Of a stretch of DNA of 38,015 nucleotides, positions 24,238 through 30,799 are shown in pieces. Numbering within the stretch: position 1 is the first letter of the stretch; each line of letters opens with the position of its first letter. Origin of the DNA: Subdoligranulum variabile (GTDB lineage: Bacteria; Bacillota; Clostridia; Oscillospirales; Ruminococcaceae); the NCBI GenBank assembly GCA_003343905.1, contig QAKI01000002.1:1-38015 (forward strand), in the 5' to 3' direction. The notes beneath the pieces are model-generated. The model was not told where the DNA came from. It searched no databases and saw only the letters and a list, made by a program, of their open reading frames with translations. The position numbers were made by a program, and so were the translations under genes.

Positions 24238-24804
24238 TCACGCCCTGTACACGTCCGGGCGCACATGCGCGCGCAGCTCTTCCCGAAGCTGCGCAAAGTC
24301 CGGGTAATATTCATAGAGATACAGCGGCGGGTCGTCGACGGTGCAGGAAAGATAGGGCGTCTGTGCGTCCGGCGCCGGGTATTGCAGGACTTGATAGGCC
24401 CCGCACAGCGCCAGCCGGCCGGAACGCTCATCCGCCGTGATGCTGCGGATGTCCTCGTACCGCATCCGATATTCAATGTTCTCGCGGCGCAGGACAAACT
24501 CCTGCCCGGTGGGAACGCATTTCTCGCCCTGGGTCAGCAGCGCCTCCCGGCCGCCCGAAATGGCGGCCGCGTACACCAGACAGGCCGGGATGCTGAACAG
24601 CAGGATCACCGCGACGCCCAGCGGTATGTACTCCATGAATTGTTCCCGGCTGTTCAGCCGGGCCAGATGGGACGCTACCGTTGCCGCCATCGCCAGCAGG
24701 ATCACAGCAAAGACCGCTATGCCGTATGCATAGCGCCGGTGCTTCTTCCGAAGGCGTTTGTACAGTTTCTTGCTCAGCTTTCTGCTGGCGACGTATTCTT
24801 TCAT
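24238..24804 (-). CDS. Two-TM membrane protein with C-terminal cytoplasmic domain, unknown
   Basis: 188 residues. A strongly basic N-terminus (SRKLSKKLYKRLRKKHRR), two helices (about 27-46 YGIAVFAVILLAMAATVASH and 60-82 IPLGVAVILLFSIPACLVYAA), then a 100-residue soluble part with strand-like segments (QEFVLRRENIEYRMRYEDIRSITAD, LALCGAYQVLQYPA), reminiscent of YcxB/PH-like folds. I do not recognise a specific family. The ATG overlaps the stop of the preceding DUF3795-like gene (ATGA), so the two are co-translated. A longer reading frame starting further upstream would lie entirely within that gene and is rejected. Confidence 0.75.
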   Translation of the reverse strand: MKEYVASRKLSKKLYKRLRKKHRRYAYGIAVFAVILLAMAATVASHLARLNSREQFMEYIPLGVAVILLFSIPACLVYAAAISGGREALLTQGEKCVPTGQEFVLRRENIEYRMRYEDIRSITADERSGRLALCGAYQVLQYPAPDAQTPYLSCTVDDPPLYLYEYYPDFAQLREELRAHVRPDVYRA

Positions 24805-25277
24805 CGGGGACCGCCTTCCGCGGCGCCGGCCGCCTTGGCGGGCAGGCGCTTTTTGTACAGGATGATCTCGGGGTCCTTCCCGCAGCAGCCATACTGGCAG
24901 ACCAGCAGAAAATCCTCCCCGCCGACCACGCCGTAGCACCGCTCGCAGCCGGGGACCTCGATCTGGTTGCCCAGATATACGTCGTTGTCCTTCAGGAACT
25001 TCGCGGTCTGGCCGCCGGGCAGCGGGTATTCCAGATTCACGAAGAAGCCGTTGAGCAGGTTCAGGTCGCTGACCGTCAGGCCCGGAATGCCCAGGGTGTT
25101 GATCTCGGCGATCAGGTCTTTCTTGAACTGTTGGAAGCCGGGCTGCCCGCCGCGCCCGATCTGTTCGGCGGCGATGCAGTTCCCGCCAAAGGGATGCCCG
25201 CCCGCCTTGCGGCAGCCGCCGCATTCTGCAAGGCGGGGGCATTGGGCGCAGCAGTCCATGCCGCAGATGGTATCCAT
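24801..25277 (-). CDS. Cysteine-rich DUF3795-like protein
   Basis: 158 residues with an N-terminal cysteine cluster (CGMDCCAQCPRLAECGGCR, Cys5 to Cys22) and further Cys in GNCIA, GCERCYG and CQYGCCG. This is the look of the DUF3795 family (CGxxCxxC...CxxC), thought to bind a metal such as zinc or an iron-sulfur centre. The ribosome site GGGAGGG lies 5-6 bases before the ATG. It sits 34 bases after the TauE/SafE permease gene and overlaps the next gene. Function unknown. The context of a sulfur-type exporter and a Cys-rich protein suggests sulfur or metal handling. Confidence 0.75.
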   Translation of the reverse strand: MDTICGMDCCAQCPRLAECGGCRKAGGHPFGGNCIAAEQIGRGGQPGFQQFKKDLIAEINTLGIPGLTVSDLNLLNGFFVNLEYPLPGGQTAKFLKDNDVYLGNQIEVPGCERCYGVVGGEDFLLVCQYGCCGKDPEIILYKKRLPAKAAGAAEGGPR

Positions 25278-25311
25278 GGTGATCCCTCCCCAAATTTGGC
25301 CGGGCGGCGCG

Positions 25312-26103
25312 TTACAGCGACAGATACCGCCAGGTATTGTAGAAGCTGATGAGGATGATGACGCCCATCAGCACAAGGAACAGTTTATCCACCGCGCGGC
25401 TGTCGATGTGCTTGTTGATGGCGCGCCCGGCGATGCCGCCGCCGATGCCGCCCGCCACCATCAGCAGCAGGACCGGCACGGTGAATTCCGGCACGCTGGC
25501 GGTGGCAAGGGTCGTCAGCAGGCTGGCGATCTGGCTGAACAAAATAATGTACAGGCTGTTCTGGGCCGCGGTCTTGGTGTCCATGCTGAAGAAGAAGAAC
25601 AGCACCACCAGATTGATGGGCCCGCCGCCGATGCCCAGGAAGCTGGACATGATGCCCAGCAGCAGGCCGATGACGACGCAGAACAGCGGGTTGCGGATGT
25701 GCAGGCCGTGGATGCGCGCCTTGAACAGCGTATAGACGAAGGTGCCGATGGTGATGATCGCCAGGCAGATGGACTGCACGGCGCCCACGGTGTCGGGGTT
25801 GGGGAACAGGCCGGAGATGCCCTCAAACATCTGCTTGCCCACCACGCCGCCGACGGCGGCGCCCAGGGCCAGCGGGGTGGCCGTGCGGAAATCCACGCTG
25901 GTGTCCCGCGCAAGGACGCTGCGGCCCACGGTGTAGCAGCTCATGGACAGCACCGTGCAGCCCGAAAGAAAGCTGATGGTCGCCACCGCCGCCAGGCCGA
26001 ACATATCCAGCACCGGCTTGATGATGACGCCGCCGCCGATGCCGCAGATGGCCCCGGCCACAGAGGCAAAGAAACTGACGCAAAGGTACAAGATGGATTC
26101 CAT
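25312..26103 (-). CDS. TauE/SafE-family permease
   Basis: A 263-residue membrane protein with two homologous halves, each opening with a glycine-rich motif: AGAICGIGGGVIIKPVLD (16-33) and SFLGIGGGPINLVVLF (about 160-175). About eight helices in all, ending RAVDKLFLVLMGVIILISFYNTW. The family moves sulfite, sulfoacetate, taurine-derived or other organic anions across the membrane. The ribosome site GAGAGGAAGG lies some 9 bases before the ATG. It is first in a three-gene operon, with a promoter about 160 bases upstream and a structured leader. The exact substrate is unknown. Confidence 0.88.
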   Translation of the reverse strand: MESILYLCVSFFASVAGAICGIGGGVIIKPVLDMFGLAAVATISFLSGCTVLSMSCYTVGRSVLARDTSVDFRTATPLALGAAVGGVVGKQMFEGISGLFPNPDTVGAVQSICLAIITIGTFVYTLFKARIHGLHIRNPLFCVVIGLLLGIMSSFLGIGGGPINLVVLFFFFSMDTKTAAQNSLYIILFSQIASLLTTLATASVPEFTVPVLLLMVAGGIGGGIAGRAINKHIDSRAVDKLFLVLMGVIILISFYNTWRYLSL

Positions 26104-26290
26104 AGATAAAAGCCTTCCTCTCCCGCGCCTGCCGCACAGGCGCGCCTTGTGTGTGGTGGGGCCTCCCCCGGAAAAGGCAAACGACTCCCCCTCGGCGCCC
26201 GGGCGGGGGCGGCGGAACGCGCGCCCCGGCTGCGTTTCAGGAAAACCTTTGTCACTTTCTTATCATACCAGATTCCGCGGCGGAACGCAA
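26104..26290 (-). promoter_or_regulatory. TauE/SafE operon promoter and GC-rich leader
   Basis: On the minus strand TTGCGT (26285-26290), 17 bases, TATGAT (26262-26267). The transcript would carry a leader of about 150 bases, rich in possible stems, including GCGCCTG/CAGGCGC immediately before the ribosome site. I do not recognise a riboswitch class in it. Confidence 0.6.
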
Positions 26291-26315
26291 CGCCCGCGGC
26301 CCCGGCAAGGCACAG

Positions 26316-26344
26316 AAAAAAGCCGCTGCATCGCGTGCAGCGGC
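26316..26344 (-). terminator. Terminator of the dlgD-HAD operon
   Basis: GCCGCTGCA and TGCAGCGGC arms with a 5-base loop, followed on the minus strand by TTTTTT, about 25 bases past the HAD gene stop. Confidence 0.9.
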
Positions 26345-26366
26345 CTGTGCGGCAAAAGGGCAGGGG

Positions 26367-27026
26367 TCAGGGGGCGGCGTGCCAGCGCGCCAGCACCGGC
26401 ACGGCGTCGCGCAGCGTGGGCACGCAGGCGTCCCACAGGCCGTCCGATTCGGGCGGGGCGGGGGTCAGGTCGGGCACGGCGATGGGGCGGCACCCGGCGG
26501 CGCGGGCGGCTTTCAGGCCGTTGGGGCTGTCCTCCAGCACCGCGCAGGCGGCGGGGTCCGCGCCCACGGCGGCCGCCGCTGCCAGAAAAATGTCCGGCGC
26601 GGGTTTGGGGCGGGGCATCTCCGGCCCGAACACGGCGGCGGAAAAGTAGTCCGCCACACCGGCCATGCGCAGGTAGTCCATCGCCAGTTCCCGCCGGGTG
26701 GAAGTAGCCAGCACCGCGGGGATGCCCTGCCCCCGCAGCCAGTCCAGCAGTTCGGTCAGGCCGGGTTTGACGGGCAGCCCCTCCCGGCGGATGGTTTCTT
26801 CGGCATAGCGCAGGCGCAGGGCGCGGGCTTCTTCGTAGCGGCCGCCGGGGATGGCGGCGTTGAACAGCGCGCGGGCTTCGTTGGTGCCGGTGCCCCGCAT
26901 CGAGGCGATCAGCGTTTCGGGGATCGTCAGCCCCAGGCGGCGGGCGGCGTCCTGCCAGCCGTCGCGGCCGATGCGCTCGGTGTCGAACATCAGCCCGTCC
27001 ATATCAAACAGTGCGCCTTGCAGCAT
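26367..27026 (-). CDS. HAD-superfamily phosphatase (beta-phosphoglucomutase-like subgroup)
   Basis: 219 residues with all HAD motifs: FDMDGLMFDTE (7-17, nucleophile Asp8 and acid/base Asp10), the helical cap, motif II AVLATSTRRE, the motif III Lys in MPRPKPAPDIF, and motif IV VLEDSPNGLKAARAAGC. Such proteins hydrolyse small phosphate esters, often sugar phosphates. The start ATG 27026 lies 2 bases after the dlgD stop, with GGAG (inside dlgD) 8 bases before it. A GTG six bases earlier is too close to that site. The tight coupling to dlgD suggests it acts on a phosphorylated intermediate of the same sugar-acid route. Confidence 0.88.
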   Translation of the reverse strand: MLQGALFDMDGLMFDTERIGRDGWQDAARRLGLTIPETLIASMRGTGTNEARALFNAAIPGGRYEEARALRLRYAEETIRREGLPVKPGLTELLDWLRGQGIPAVLATSTRRELAMDYLRMAGVADYFSAAVFGPEMPRPKPAPDIFLAAAAAVGADPAACAVLEDSPNGLKAARAAGCRPIAVPDLTPAPPESDGLWDACVPTLRDAVPVLARWHAAP

Positions 27027-27028
27027 GG

Positions 27029-28033
27029 TCACATCTCCAGTACGGACTGCCAGACTTCTTCAATGACCGGCACGCCCAGTTCTTTGTTTTCTTTGATGTT
27101 TTTCAGTTCGGGTTCGCCCGGATAGAGCACTTCTCCACCCTCCACGGCGGGCTCGCTGCTCTTGACGTCGGCCAGGATGGCGTCCACGATGGCGTCGGTC
27201 TGTTCCGGGGTGTTGAAGCGGTTGGGGTCGATGGCGATCATGATCTGGGTCAGGCCCACCTCGTCCCCGAAGGTGCCGATCTTCTGCACCGAGTTGCCGT
27301 TGGTCAGCACGGTGGCGATCAGGTCCAGCGCGATGGACAGGCCGCTGCCCTTCCAGTAGCCCATGGGCAGCACGCGCCAGGTCTTTTCGATCTCGGCGGG
27401 GTCGGTAGTCAGTTCGCCTTTTTCGTTGTAGCCGCCGGGCACCGGCAGCTGCACGCCGCGCAGGCGGCAGTCCTCGATCTTGCCGTAGCTGAACTGGCTC
27501 ACGGCGCAGTCGATCATGGCGTGTTCGCCGTTGGAACGCGGCACCGCCAGGATCAGCGGGTTGTTGCCGATCTTGCGGTCCTTGCCGCCCCAGGCGGGCA
27601 TGTTGGGCATGGTGTTGGACCAGCAGATGCCGATGCAGCCCTGGTCGGCGGCCAGCCAGCCGTAGGTGCCGCCGCGCATCCAGTGGTTGTTGTTGCCCAG
27701 GGCGACCACGCCCACGCCGTTTTGTTTAGCCAGTTCGCAGGCGCGGTCCATGGCGCGCTTGGCGTTCAGCGGGCCGAAGCCGCGGTGGCCGTCCCACCGT
27801 TCGAGAGAGCCGAAGGTCATCTCGCAGGTGGCGCGGGCGCCGGGGTCGATCTCGCCTTTTTCCAGGTAGCTGACTACACGGGGGAAGCGGTTCAGACCGT
27901 GGCTGAACACGCCGGCCAGACTGTTCTGGGCAAAGATGACGGCGGCGTCGCGGGCGTCGGCGGGGGTGAAGCCGTGCTTTTCGAGCACGCGGGCAAATTC
28001 GGATACCATGGTTTCATAGGGAACACGTTTCAT
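27029..28033 (-). CDS. dlgD: 2,3-diketo-L-gulonate reductase-like dehydrogenase (Ldh_2 family)
   Basis: A 334-residue NAD(P)-dependent dehydrogenase of the malate/L-lactate dehydrogenase-2 family, very close in pattern to E. coli YiaK/DlgD: SLAGVFSHGLNRFPR (candidate catalytic His45), HGIGLVALxNxNHWMRGG-type segment read here as GVGVVALGNNNHWMRGGTYG, GCIGICWSNTMPNMPAWGGK, IGNNPLILAVP, and WRVLPMGYWKGSGLSIALDL. YiaK reduces 2,3-diketo-L-gulonate to 3-keto-L-gulonate. Relatives reduce other 2-keto sugar acids, so an ascorbate- or uronate-derived substrate is likely. The ribosome site AAAGGAG is 9 bases upstream. The gene is first in an operon with the HAD gene and is preceded by a strong promoter with LacI-type operators. 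Confidence 0.88.
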   Translation of the reverse strand: MKRVPYETMVSEFARVLEKHGFTPADARDAAVIFAQNSLAGVFSHGLNRFPRVVSYLEKGEIDPGARATCEMTFGSLERWDGHRGFGPLNAKRAMDRACELAKQNGVGVVALGNNNHWMRGGTYGWLAADQGCIGICWSNTMPNMPAWGGKDRKIGNNPLILAVPRSNGEHAMIDCAVSQFSYGKIEDCRLRGVQLPVPGGYNEKGELTTDPAEIEKTWRVLPMGYWKGSGLSIALDLIATVLTNGNSVQKIGTFGDEVGLTQIMIAIDPNRFNTPEQTDAIVDAILADVKSSEPAVEGGEVLYPGEPELKNIKENKELGVPVIEEVWQSVLEM

Positions 28034-28079
28034 CGTTGGCAGCTCCTTTGCTTCGTGGTGTGGGGGTTACAAAAATGTT

Positions 28080-28129
28080 TGTAAGCGTTTACTATAATTT
28101 TATTATAACAGGGAGGGTAAAAAAGTCAA
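28080..28129 (-). promoter_or_regulatory. dlgD promoter with LacI/cre-type operator
   Basis: On the minus strand TTGACT (28124-28129), a 16-base spacer ending TGT, and TATAAT (28102-28107). The operator TGTAAGCGTTTACT (28080-28093) covers the expected transcript start. It matches LacI-family sites and all but the last base of the catabolite-response (cre) pattern. Confidence 0.85.
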
Positions 28130-28176
28130 TAGCATGGAGATTGTTTGAGCGTTTTGGCAAAGGAGAACGAAATATT

Positions 28177-28192
28177 TTGTAAGGGCTTACAA
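28177..28192. promoter_or_regulatory. Second LacI-type operator upstream of dlgD
   Basis: TTGTAAG-GG-CTTACAA, perfect 7-base arms, centred about 98 bases from the first operator. It is the same motif family as the sites before the LacI gene at 30.4 kb. The distance would allow repression by DNA looping. Confidence 0.7.
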
Positions 28193-28277
28193 GGCGAGGA
28201 GAATGAAACAAAAACAAAGATGGAGCCTGTAGGGGGCTGCGTTCGTGTTCCGTCAGGGGGCAGGCCGGGAAGAAAGA

Positions 28278-28425
28278 CCCCTCAGGCCGCTGCGCGGCCT
28301 TGGCTGGGTTGCGGTTGACGCATCATGCTGCGCGCCTTGGTGCGGCGCTTGCATTCTGCGACCGCTGCCCCTGCTCCGTCTCGCTGCATCCGCCGCAGGC
28401 GGCGCTCGACTCCGCAGCCCCTAAA
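28278..28425 (+). repeat. Interspersed repeat module A, copy 2
   Basis: About 145 bases beginning CCTCAGGCCGCTGCGCGGCC and running through TGCGACCGCTGCCCCTGCTC to GACTCCGCAGCCCC. An inverted copy lies at 29180-29340, a diverged one at 20181-20297 and a fragment near 37858-37890. No ribosome site or convincing protein. Confidence 0.85.
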
Positions 28426-28500
28426 GGGGAGCCTTTGGCGGGTAGTAGAGTAAAGCCTCCCCTTTTAGGGGAGGTGTCTGCGAAGCAGACGGAGGGGGGG
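28421..28500 (+). repeat. Repeat module B, copy 1
   Basis: Joined directly to module A. It contains two hairpins: CTCCCC-TTTTA-GGGGAG (around 28457-28472) and GTCTGC-GAA-GCAGAC (28476-28490). The same 80-base module recurs at 28590-28680, inverted at 29068-29152, and at 37881-37965. Confidence 0.85.
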
Positions 28501-28589
28501 AACATCCTCCTAACCCGAAGCCGCGGTTGCGTTCCGGTAGGCGGGTGGCACTGGGGAACAAAACCCCTCAGTCTGTGCCTGCGGCGCAT

Positions 28590-28680
28590 CCAGCTCCCCT
28601 GGAAGGGGAGCCTTTGACGGGCAGTAGAGTAAAGCCTCCCCTTTTAGGGGAGGTGTCTGCGAAGCAGACGGAAGGGTGGG
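28590..28680 (+). repeat. Repeat module B, copy 2
   Basis: Starts AGCTCCCCTGGAAGGGGAG and continues with the same AGTAGAGTAAAGCCTCCCC, hairpin and GTCTGCGAAGCAGAC order as copy 1, with few differences. Confidence 0.85.
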
Positions 28681-28722
28681 AACATACCCATTGCCCAAAA
28701 CCCTGCGGGCAAAGCAAAACGC

Positions 28723-28746
28723 GGCGGGGTCAAGACCCCGCCCTAC
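28723..28746 (-). repeat. GTAG-hairpin element 1
   Basis: Read on the minus strand: GTAG, then arm GGCGGGGTC, loop TT, arm GACCCCGCC. Same build as four other elements in the window. Confidence 0.85.
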
Positions 28747-28805
28747 GGGCCAGCCGGAAACAGACGGCCGGTTTACAAAGCCATGCTGCCGCCGTCAACG
28801 CCCGC

Positions 28806-28829
28806 GGGCCGCGTACACGCGGCCCCTAC
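28806..28829 (-). repeat. GTAG-hairpin element 2
   Basis: Minus strand: GTAG, arm GGGCCGCGT, loop GT, arm ACGCGGCCC. The stem sequence differs from element 1 but length, loop and leading GTAG are the same. Confidence 0.85.
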
Positions 28830-28875
28830 ATCCTGCCGGAAAGTGAAAAATACAAAATACTGTGTTCGGCGGTTT

Positions 28876-28899
28876 GTAGGGCGGGGTCTTGACCCCGCC
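28876..28899 (+). repeat. GTAG-hairpin element 3
   Basis: Plus strand: GTAG, GGCGGGGTC, TT, GACCCCGCC. Identical to element 1 but inverted relative to it. Confidence 0.85.
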
Positions 28900-29000
28900 G
28901 TGCCCGCGCCCCGGCAGGCACGGCATAGCCGGGAAGGTTTCCTCGGTTTCTACGGTGAGCATGGCACCGGAAAAAAATCCGGGGTTCATTCATATAGAAT

Positions 29001-29024
29001 GTAGGGGCGGCCTGTAGGCCGCCC
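29001..29024 (+). repeat. GTAG-hairpin element 4
   Basis: Plus strand: GTAG, arm GGGCGGCCT, loop GT, arm AGGCCGCCC. A third stem version on the same frame. Confidence 0.85.
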
Positions 29025-29067
29025 GGGGAACCTGCCCATAGACCAGAAGGTTTCGGGTTGCGTAAAG

Positions 29068-29152
29068 CTCCCACCCTTCCGTCTGCCTGTGGCAGACACC
29101 TCCCCTGGGAGGGGAGGCTTTCCTCTACCACCCGTCAAAGGCTCCCTTTTAG
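29068..29152 (-). repeat. Repeat module B, copy 3 (inverted)
   Basis: Reverse complement of copies 1 and 2: GTCTGC-CTGTG-GCAGAC near 29081, then CTCCCC-TGGGA-GGGGAG and CTCTACCACCCGTCAAAGGC. The loop sequences differ from the other copies while the arms are kept. Confidence 0.8.
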
Positions 29153-29179
29153 AATCTGCTTTTCACGCTGCCACTCACC

Positions 29180-29340
29180 TAAAGGCTCCCCTCTTAGGGG
29201 CTGCGGAGTCGAGCGCCGCCTGCGGCGGATGCAGCGAGACGGAGCAGGGGCAGCGGTCGCAGAATGCAAGCGCCGCACCAAGGCGCGCAGCATGATGCGT
29301 CAACCGCAACCCGGCCAAGGCCGCGCAGCGGCCTGAGGGG
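29180..29340 (-). repeat. Repeat module A, copy 3 (inverted)
   Basis: Reverse complement of copy 2 over about 150 bases, with only scattered differences. Together with copy 2 it brackets the 28.3-29.3 kb repeat block as a large inverted repeat. The rest of 28034-29433 holds the dlgD control region and unassigned linker sequence, with no gene. Confidence 0.85.
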
Positions 29341-29433
29341 TTCTACTGCCCGGCAGTGCTGTACCTTTCGGGACGCGCCCGGCACATTTCCCGGTTCATA
29401 CCGCTATTACCGCCGCCCGTCAACGCCCCGCGC

Positions 29434-30420
29434 TCAGGTCGTGCCGCCGGGGACCAGTTCGGGCTGGACGGTCACGGTGGCGGCCGCGCCGCCCTGCTCG
29501 ATGCAGTTTTCCAAAAGCTGCACACACAGCAGGGCCACCTGCTCGCCCTTGTTGTCCACGGTCGTCAGCACGGGTTCGCACAACCGGGCGTAGGCCGAAG
29601 CATTGTACCCCGTCACGGCCACCTGCCCCGGCACCGATACCCCCGCCCGCAGCAGGGCTTTCAGCACGCCCGCGGCGGTCAGGTCCTCGCCGCATACGAT
29701 GGCGTCGCACGGCAGCGCCCCCTCCCGGATGGCGCGCACCGCCTGCATGGCGTCCTCCAGCGTGTCGCCCGTATGCACGACCCGCCCCGCCGGGTCCAGC
29801 CCGGCGCGCTCCATGGCCTGCAAAAAGCCCCGGCACTTTTCCTCGGCGCTACCGGTCTGCTTGTCCTGGATATAAAACAGTCCGCGCCGCCCGCGGCTTA
29901 CCAGATGCTCCACCGCCAGCCCCACGCCCAGCCGGTCGTCCACCAGCACCGCGCTGGCGTTGGGCAGGTCCAGCTTGCCGTTGGCCAGCACCACCGGCAC
30001 GCGGGCCAGCAGGCCGCGCAGTTCGTCCCGGCGGCAGATGGCGTTGAACACCGACCCCACCAGCACGATGCCGTCCACCTGCTTTTTCAGCACGGCACGC
30101 AGATAGCGCAGCACGGCGTCCGGGTCGCCGCCGGTGTTGCACAAAAGCACATCGTAGCCGCGGCGGCTGAACTCCCGCTCGATGGTATAGGCCGTGTTGG
30201 CGTAATGGGGGAAGCGGATGTCCACCGTCAGCACGGCCACCGTGCGCATGGACCGGCTGACCAGCCCCCGCGCGATGGCGCTGGGGGTGTAGTGGTGGCG
30301 GTCCAGCACCTGTTCCACCCGGGCGCGGGTGGCGGGGCTGACGGTGTTCTTATGGTTCAGCACGCGGGATACTGTGGCGATGGATACCCCCGCCTCCCGC
30401 GCAATGTCGTAGATATTCAT
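29434..30420 (-). CDS. LacI-family transcriptional regulator
   Basis: 328 residues: helix-turn-helix MNIYDIAREAGVSIATVSRV with LNHKNTVSPATRARVEQVL, then the sugar-binding-like effector domain (RTVAVLTVDIRFPHYANTAY, VDGIVLVGSVFN, RRGLFYIQDKQTGSAEEKCR, CDAIVCGEDLTAAGVLKALL, VAVTGYNASAYARLCEPVLT). The recognition helix SIATVSRVL is of the type that binds GTAAG/CTTAC operators, and such sites lie in its own promoter and before dlgD. It therefore probably represses itself and the dlgD-HAD operon until a sugar acid or related ligand binds. No ribosome site is very strong: GAAAGG lies about 7-10 bases upstream (GCGAAAGGGGCCGCAGCC). Confidence 0.92.
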   Translation of the reverse strand: MNIYDIAREAGVSIATVSRVLNHKNTVSPATRARVEQVLDRHHYTPSAIARGLVSRSMRTVAVLTVDIRFPHYANTAYTIEREFSRRGYDVLLCNTGGDPDAVLRYLRAVLKKQVDGIVLVGSVFNAICRRDELRGLLARVPVVLANGKLDLPNASAVLVDDRLGVGLAVEHLVSRGRRGLFYIQDKQTGSAEEKCRGFLQAMERAGLDPAGRVVHTGDTLEDAMQAVRAIREGALPCDAIVCGEDLTAAGVLKALLRAGVSVPGQVAVTGYNASAYARLCEPVLTTVDNKGEQVALLCVQLLENCIEQGGAAATVTVQPELVPGGTT

Positions 30421-30458
30421 GGCTGCGGCCCCTTTCGCGGCGCGCCCGGCGCGGGCGC

Positions 30459-30514
30459 TGTAAGTTCTTACATCTTCTTTCTGTAAGTTTACGCGCGGCG
30501 GGGGCGTTTGTCAA
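30459..30514 (-). promoter_or_regulatory. Promoter and autoregulatory operator of the LacI gene
   Basis: On the minus strand TTGACA (30509-30514), 17 bases, TAAACT (30486-30491). A perfect operator TGTAAG-TT-CTTACA (30459-30472) lies at the transcript start, and a shorter GTAA-GT-TTAC (30483-30492) overlaps the -10. This is the layout expected for self-repression. Confidence 0.82.
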
Positions 30515-30522
30515 TAAAAACG

Positions 30523-30543
30523 CCCGCCGCAGGCCGCGGCGGG
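30523..30543 (-). terminator. Hairpin terminator upstream of the LacI promoter
   Basis: CCCGCCGC and GCGGCGGG arms followed on the minus strand by GTTTTTATT. It would stop read-through from the UPF0597 gene. Confidence 0.65.
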
Positions 30544-30546
30544 AAG

Positions 30547-30582
30547 AAAGATCGTATAGAGAATAAAGATCGTATAGAGAAT
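30547..30582. repeat. Two tandem 18-base repeats in an AT-rich tract
   Basis: AAAGATCGTATAGAGAAT occurs twice without gap, followed by a purine-rich stretch to about 30610. The remaining gap to 30760 also has the 16-base phrase TGGCCCGCTCAGAAAA-type repeat twice (near 30625 and 30680). No gene is seen in 30421-30799. Confidence 0.75.
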
Positions 30583-30760
30583 AAAGAAAAGATAATAGAT
30601 AATAAATAAGGTGGACCGCGGGCCTATGGCCCGCTCAGAAAAGATCCCGTCAGGGCGGCGGCACATGAGCCTGCGGCCCGCTCAGAAAAACTTTCCCATG
30701 AGGCCCCTCGTCTGGTGTTCACCAGGAGAGTTCACCGTCCAATATGTTTGACAAACCTGC

Positions 30761-30790
30761 AAAACCGCCCGCCGCGGTCTGCGGCGGGCG
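30761..30790 (-). terminator. Terminator of the UPF0597 gene
   Basis: CGCCCGCCGC (30766-30775) and GCGGCGGGCG (30781-30790) with a 5-base loop, followed on the minus strand by GTTTTGC, right after the stop codon. Confidence 0.85.
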
Positions 30791-30799
30791 CGGGGCGGC

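Noticed and set aside
26104..26255. Riboswitch in the TauE/SafE leader
   Set aside because: GC-rich stems exist but none of the known riboswitch core motifs was recognised.
27026..27032. GTG at 27032 as the HAD start
   Set aside because: Only 2 bases from the GGAG site. ATG 27026 has normal spacing and still starts before the first HAD strand.
28080..28093. Calling the dlgD operator a pure CcpA cre site
   Set aside because: The match is good, but a second perfect palindrome upstream and equal motifs at the nearby LacI gene favour a local LacI regulator. CcpA remains possible.
28278..29340. CRISPR-like repeat array
   Set aside because: Repeats differ in length and orientation, there are no equal-sized unique spacers, and no cas genes are nearby.
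28300..29593. Several 60-120 codon open frames in the repeat block
   Set aside because: They follow the repeat modules in several frames, have no ribosome sites, and change frame between copies.
30547..30582. Tandem 18-base repeats as a replication or integration site
   Set aside because: Only two copies and no integrase, replication gene or tRNA nearby. Listed simply as a repeat.
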